Positions 61,169 to 64,000 of a stretch of DNA of 64,000 bases are shown here, in pieces; positions within the stretch are counted from its first letter, which is position 1; each line of letters begins with the position of its first letter. Source of the DNA: JANMES01 sp038229715 (GTDB taxonomy: Bacteria > Planctomycetota > Phycisphaerae > Tepidisphaerales > Tepidisphaeraceae). The stretch lies in assembly GCA_038229715.1 (NCBI GenBank), contig JBBROD010000003.1, forward strand, positions 25,090-89,089, read 5' to 3'. The notes under the pieces were generated by a model. The model was not told where the DNA came from, did not search any database, and worked only from the letters and a program-made list of their open reading frames with translations. A program made the translations under genes and the position numbers.

Positions 61169-61847
61169 TCTGACCCGCGACAAAATGGCGCTTTCGGGCG
61201 ATGAGAAAATCTATTCGATCATTTCCTACATCGAGCAAATGTATGGTTGGGTTTATGATGCCGTCACGCGTCGTTTTGTTCCTGCGGTCGCTACGCACGG
61301 CATGGATAATCCCGACGAGTTCGGGCGAGCGACCGGCGGTGAGCGTGTCGAGCTTGCGGCTCGGCAGCAAGTGGCTTTCGGAATCAAGCTGATCGGCGGC
61401 GGTACAACGATTGATGAAAAGCAACTGGCGGCGTCTGGCCAAAAGATAGAGTTTTGGGGCTCTGCTCCCGCAGGTCTTCGTCGATCATGGGGTCAAACCG
61501 TCGAGCGCCAGTACACTGACGGCGCGATCAATCCGCAAGCGGGCGGCATCGTTCAAGTGAATACGAAGACAAAGCAGGCTGGGTTTCAGGCTGACTTGCT
61601 GATCGGCATGTTGCCAGGTCAAAAGTTCCGCTCTGATTCAACCCTGAGTGTCTCCAGTTTCACTGGCTCGGGCGTCGAAACGACAACCGTCAATTGTCCT
61701 CTGCAAATTGATGGCCCGCGTCGTCAATGGCTCTGTGTTTACCGCTTTACGACGATGGATGCTGACCTTCGTGTGACGTTTCAAAAGCTCGGCCTTAAGT
61801 TGGGCGCCGGATTAAATACCGTTTCTGTTTATCTCCGTGTAGAATGA
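60957..61847 (+). CDS. Lipoprotein, possible reduced secretin
   Basis: 296 residues from ATG at 60957 with GGGGTAGA upstream. A lipoprotein signal (FVLAIVLMISLSVLCGC, lipobox LCGC) leads an N-terminal domain (VKLQLSGTVPIERVLGVMQE, DEKIYSIISYIEQMYGWVYD) that resembles secretin N0/STN folds. The C-terminal half has alternating strands (FQADLLIGMLPGQKFRSDST, LSVSSFTGSGVETTTVN) like a secretin barrel end. At 296 residues it is shorter than pIV (about 420), and I cannot confirm the family. If true, the phage brings its own exit channel. Confidence 0.5.
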   Translation: MRFVLAIVLMISLSVLCGCRGSIYQSPAESAPIVPDFGAVKLQLSGTVPIERVLGVMQEKQILKAWPGNIDLTRDKMALSGDEKIYSIISYIEQMYGWVYDAVTRRFVPAVATHGMDNPDEFGRATGGERVELAARQQVAFGIKLIGGGTTIDEKQLAASGQKIEFWGSAPAGLRRSWGQTVERQYTDGAINPQAGGIVQVNTKTKQAGFQADLLIGMLPGQKFRSDSTLSVSSFTGSGVETTTVNCPLQIDGPRRQWLCVYRFTTMDADLRVTFQKLGLKLGAGLNTVSVYLRVE

Positions 61848-61915
61848 TTCGCGTTCCCGGCGATCCCTAGCCGCCTCGCGGCGGGTCGCCTATGCGATCT
61901 TTAACGAGGTTTTAC

Positions 61916-62395
61916 ATGGGTGATCTGGATGATTTGGCGGCTGCTGCTGGCAATGTACGGCGTGGTACAAGGATTGGCATTCAAAATCCAGCATTGCCTA
62001 CGGGCGTTCCCGTCGTCCAGCATCTGCACAGCGCTTCGGCCCCGGTTGGCGCGACGGTGGTTAAGACAGGATTCTTAGCTGGTTTCGGCTTGGTCGGCGG
62101 CGTACTTGTCGCTGTCGGCTCTTTTTTTGCGATTGTAGTCGTCGTGATAGTTGTGTCGTGTGCGGGGCTCGGTATCGCTTCTCATGCACCCGCGATTACG
62201 ACGCCTGTTGGGTCCAACGTCACTGCTGGAAAGACAGTTGTTTATCGTCGGCCTGACGGTTCGATCATGACAGCCGCCGAGGCGGAGCAGGCGAAGTCCG
62301 ATCAGGTTTGGCGGGACAAGGGGTATTCTGTGCAGCGCGATGCGCAAGGGCACAGGACGTATACTTATGTCGGTAACGCCGCGACCTGCAAATAG
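61916..62395 (+). CDS. Phage membrane protein, last gene
   Basis: 159 residues from ATG at 61916 after CGAGG. The N-terminal 45 residues are polar; one long hydrophobic segment (about 50-85; FLAGFGLVGGVLVAVGSFFA and on) may span the membrane once or as a hairpin. The C-terminus has a DGS/AAEAEQ stretch (RRPDGSIMTAAEAEQAKSDQ) and a final Cys. No family is recognised. It precedes the attachment region by seven bases. Confidence 0.55.
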   Translation: MGDLDDLAAAAGNVRRGTRIGIQNPALPTGVPVVQHLHSASAPVGATVVKTGFLAGFGLVGGVLVAVGSFFAIVVVVIVVSCAGLGIASHAPAITTPVGSNVTAGKTVVYRRPDGSIMTAAEAEQAKSDQVWRDKGYSVQRDAQGHRTYTYVGNAATCK

Positions 62396-62401
62396 TAGTT
62401 G

Positions 62402-62578
62402 ACATCCGATAACTCCACTGTATGTTGTGTTTATCGGTCCTTAGAGGGACCGTAGTTAACTAATGCAGGGAAGCATTCAAAAAACCTCGTCAATCCGCCT
62501 ACAGGCTCGCAAGGGCCGGTTATCGGAAAACCGGAAACACCGTCAGACGGTCCCTACCGGTTTTCTTAGGTCCGATAA
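62402..62578. other. Candidate attP region with repeated CCGATAA boxes
   Basis: The 7-mer CCGATAA occurs at 62406 and 62572 in one orientation and as TTATCGG at 62431 and 62520 in the other. The first pair can fold into a stem with an 18-base loop, and TTATCGGA at 62520-62527 pairs with TCCGATAA at 62571-62578. A CGGTCC/GGACCG hairpin (62435-62452) and nested stems at 62527-62564 lie within. This resembles the folded single-strand attachment sites used by Xer-dependent phages. Confidence 0.55.
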
Positions 62579-62595
62579 TCTATGTTATGTATAGT
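62568..62595 (+). other. Right dif-like attachment site
   Basis: 28 bp: XerC-type arm AGGTCCGATAA, centre TCTATG, and XerD-type arm TTATGTATAGT. The second arm is close to the usual dif half TTATGTTAAAT, so it is probably the chromosomal half. Joined with the left XerC arm at 52031 it would rebuild the empty host dif. Confidence 0.75.
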
Positions 62596-63163
62596 TCGAT
62601 GGTAGTGGTGAAGTTTGACAACTTGAAGATCCCCGTCATCCAAGCGTGATTCTCAATTTTCTCAATGACTTCAAAGTCGGCGACCGTGTCGATCTCGGCG
62701 TGGCCGTCGCGAATCGGTTGACTGAGTCGATCAAAGCGTTCCCGAATCACTCGGTCTTCGCGGAGTTGACCGGCGTCTGGGGATCTGCAAGAACGACGAA
62801 GTCGGTGAAACGAGCCCCAATTAAAGCCGGTTCAAACTCGCGGCGACGTTGGGTTTTTCCTTCTAGCGACGAAAAGGATCGAACTGAACGACCACCCGCT
62901 GAAGCCGGTGGGTTTGGATGCGACTGGAAGTCGCCTTACGGGCGTGAACGATACCGGTCGCGACGGGCAGCGGTTTAGGAAATGCTTTCCCTACCCGCGC
63001 CCTTAGCGACCGTCAACAACATGCAGAAAGAGCTGCTAAAGCAGTTCCGCCTTAAGGCGTCGGCTTGCCTGGCCGGGTGTGCGTCAGAATCCATGCCAGC
63101 CCGGCGACATATCGGCATGCGTTGTTCGGGCTTCGTCTCGGGAGGCTGCGGATCGAGCGTCGG
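62596..63163. other. No gene recognised downstream of the prophage
   Basis: About 570 bases. Open frames here are short and do not resemble known proteins; an inverted CACCCGCTGAAGCCGGTGGG-type dyad lies near 62901-62920. It may be a decayed gene, or simply terminus-region spacer. Confidence 0.4.
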
Positions 63164-63796
63164 TTATGGCTTTGGATCGACAGGAGGAAACACGTGAGGC
63201 ATCGTGGCGGGTGGTACGATTGTGGGCCTGTTTAATTCTCCGATCAACCCGCCGATCAGAGTGGACGGATTATCCATCGGCGTCGTGGGCGTGTCGATCG
63301 TCTTGGGCTGTTCCGGCACGACCTGATTGGACACCGGCTTAGTGTTCGTCGGCGTGAACGAAGAATTGGTCGGCTCGGTCGGCGGGTCCGGCTGATTCAT
63401 TGCGACGCCCGCGGGCGCGGAGGGCGGCGGCGCGACGACTTTTATGCTCGGAACAGGCATGGGTACACTCACCGAGGACGACTTGGCAAAAAACATCAGC
63501 CCCATCACGATGAGCACGATGCCGGCAAGAGCAAAACCAGCCAACACCACCCAGATTTTGGGGGCGCTCGATCTGCGCGGCGTGTGATAATCCATCACCG
63601 GCACATCGCTCGCAGCCACTTCGAGCGCGGCCGTGATCTTGTAATTGCCGATCGTCGACCCCAGCGCGATCGTCTCCTTCGGCGTCGGCAATGGCAACAC
63701 CGGCGTCGGTGGCGACAGGTCGTCCGGTCGCATCGCAGTCACCTGCGCTGATGGCGGCTGAACTTTGGGTTCGGGCTTTTGTGGTTGATCCGGCAT
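63164..63796 (-). CDS. Proline-rich single-pass membrane protein
   Basis: 210 residues from ATG at 63796. The N-terminal third is Pro/Gln/Thr-rich with a possible kinase-target-like patch (TIALGSTIGNYKI). One membrane helix (IWVVLAGFALAGIVLIVMGLMFF, about 85-110) separates it from a second Pro/Thr/Val-rich tail (about 115-210). Similar low-complexity linkers occur in planctomycete signalling proteins that contain FHA or kinase domains, but no such domain is present here. Function unknown. Confidence 0.65.
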   Translation of the reverse strand: MPDQPQKPEPKVQPPSAQVTAMRPDDLSPPTPVLPLPTPKETIALGSTIGNYKITAALEVAASDVPVMDYHTPRRSSAPKIWVVLAGFALAGIVLIVMGLMFFAKSSSVSVPMPVPSIKVVAPPPSAPAGVAMNQPDPPTEPTNSSFTPTNTKPVSNQVVPEQPKTIDTPTTPMDNPSTLIGGLIGELNRPTIVPPATMPHVFPPVDPKP

Positions 63797-63870
63797 AGCA
63801 ATCCGCAATCGAACAACCGTACTCTATCAAATATGGGAGCAAACGGATTGAAACAAGTCAATTATACGGT

Positions 63871-64000
63871 TTATCCCTGAATCTCGTGCGTGATCCATTG
63901 CGTGTGGGTGATTGAGGCGAGGGTGGCTTCGTCGAGTCTGTTCCAGCTGGTTTGGCAGTGGTCGAACAGGTCATCGTAACTTTTGTAGATGCGGTTGCTC
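63871..64000 (-). mobile_element. IS630-type transposase, C-terminal end (partial)
   Basis: The reverse strand reads SNRIYKSYDDLFDHCQTSWN, then RLDEATLASITHTQWITHEI and a stop at 63871-63873. This C-terminus matches IS630-family (DDE) transposases, in which it follows the final catalytic Glu helix. The rest lies beyond the window, so I cannot tell if the copy is intact or where its terminal repeats are. Confidence 0.72.

Larger units (their letters stand above)
52031..62595 (+). mobile_element. Integrated filamentous phage (inovirus-type prophage)
   Basis: About 10.5 kb with all genes on one strand and a gene plan of a filamentous phage. It carries a HUH replication initiator (54.2 kb), a candidate ssDNA-binding protein, a signal-peptide-bearing 57-residue mature major coat protein with a terminator after it, pIII-like and pVI-like membrane proteins, and a Zot/pI-type ATPase. 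Other genes are membrane proteins. The ends are two dif-like sites with an identical 15-bp core, and no integrase or transposase is encoded inside, so XerC/XerD-dependent integration is the simplest explanation. Codon use is more T-ending than in neighbouring host genes. All expected core functions appear intact. Confidence 0.9.

Noticed and set aside
52031..62595. Microvirus prophage, because of the phiX174-A-like initiator
   Set aside because: No jelly-roll major capsid, pilot or spike protein is seen, whereas a Zot ATPase and single-helix coat protein are.
1..64000. CRISPR array
   Set aside because: No regularly spaced direct repeats of 23-45 bp were found; the repeats seen are inverted pairs or short tandem units.

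Overview
The window is about 53 kb of bacterial chromosome plus an integrated filamentous bacteriophage (inovirus-type prophage) of about 10.5 kb. The host looks like a Gram-negative-type planctomycete, possibly a Phycisphaerae relative. It carries lpxD, a Skp/OmpH chaperone and BamA for an outer membrane. It also carries the large MoxR / DUF58 / BatA-like / DUF4175-like / squalene-cyclase-repeat / NPCBM gene block common in planctomycetes, a sialate O-acetylesterase, and many small intergenic inverted-repeat elements. This assignment comes from gene content alone; no 16S gene is present.

Layout of the host part. 1-3.0 kb: a GGDEF protein running off the left edge and a GAF/AAA+/Fis sigma-54 activator. 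3.0-7.4 kb: lpxD, skp and bamA on the minus strand. 7.6-13.1 kb: a VWA protein, then pilM-N-O-P-like genes and hemW, all minus. 13.3-21.4 kb: FHA protein, small lipoprotein, sialate O-acetylesterase, tRNA-Cys, a large MscS-type channel, a DUF2237 protein, ilvC and mutM. 21.6-36.3 kb: the plus-strand MoxR to NPCBM block, interrupted by a small cassette with a JAB-like motif. 36.3-45.2 kb: a type II toxin-antitoxin pair, carA, a lipoprotein and an envelope or exopolysaccharide locus (glycosidase-GT2 fusion, ABC exporter, glycosyltransferase-like protein). 45.4-52.0 kb: a small membrane protein, fmt and def (minus), then a TPR protein, rpsT, glycyl-tRNA synthetase and a tRNA-queuosine mannosyltransferase-like gene (plus).

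Layout of the prophage (52,031-62,595, all genes on the plus strand). It starts and ends in dif-like 28-bp sites sharing a 15-bp identical core, and it encodes no integrase, so integration by the host XerC/XerD recombinases at the chromosomal dif site is the best reading. Gene order is: small early genes including an ICMT-like membrane methyltransferase; a two-tyrosine HUH replication initiator; a small HTH protein; a candidate ssDNA-binding protein; a terminator; secreted or membrane minor virion proteins; a pVIII-like major coat protein with its own terminator; pIII-like and pVI-like proteins; a Zot/pI-type assembly ATPase; two tiny membrane proteins; a GspC/PilP-like inner-membrane protein; a lipoprotein that may be a reduced secretin; and a last membrane protein. 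Several strong hairpins lie in the prophage and are candidates for origin, packaging or attachment functions. The right flank holds about 0.57 kb with no recognisable gene, a proline-rich single-pass membrane protein, and the C-terminal end of an IS630-type transposase leaving the window.
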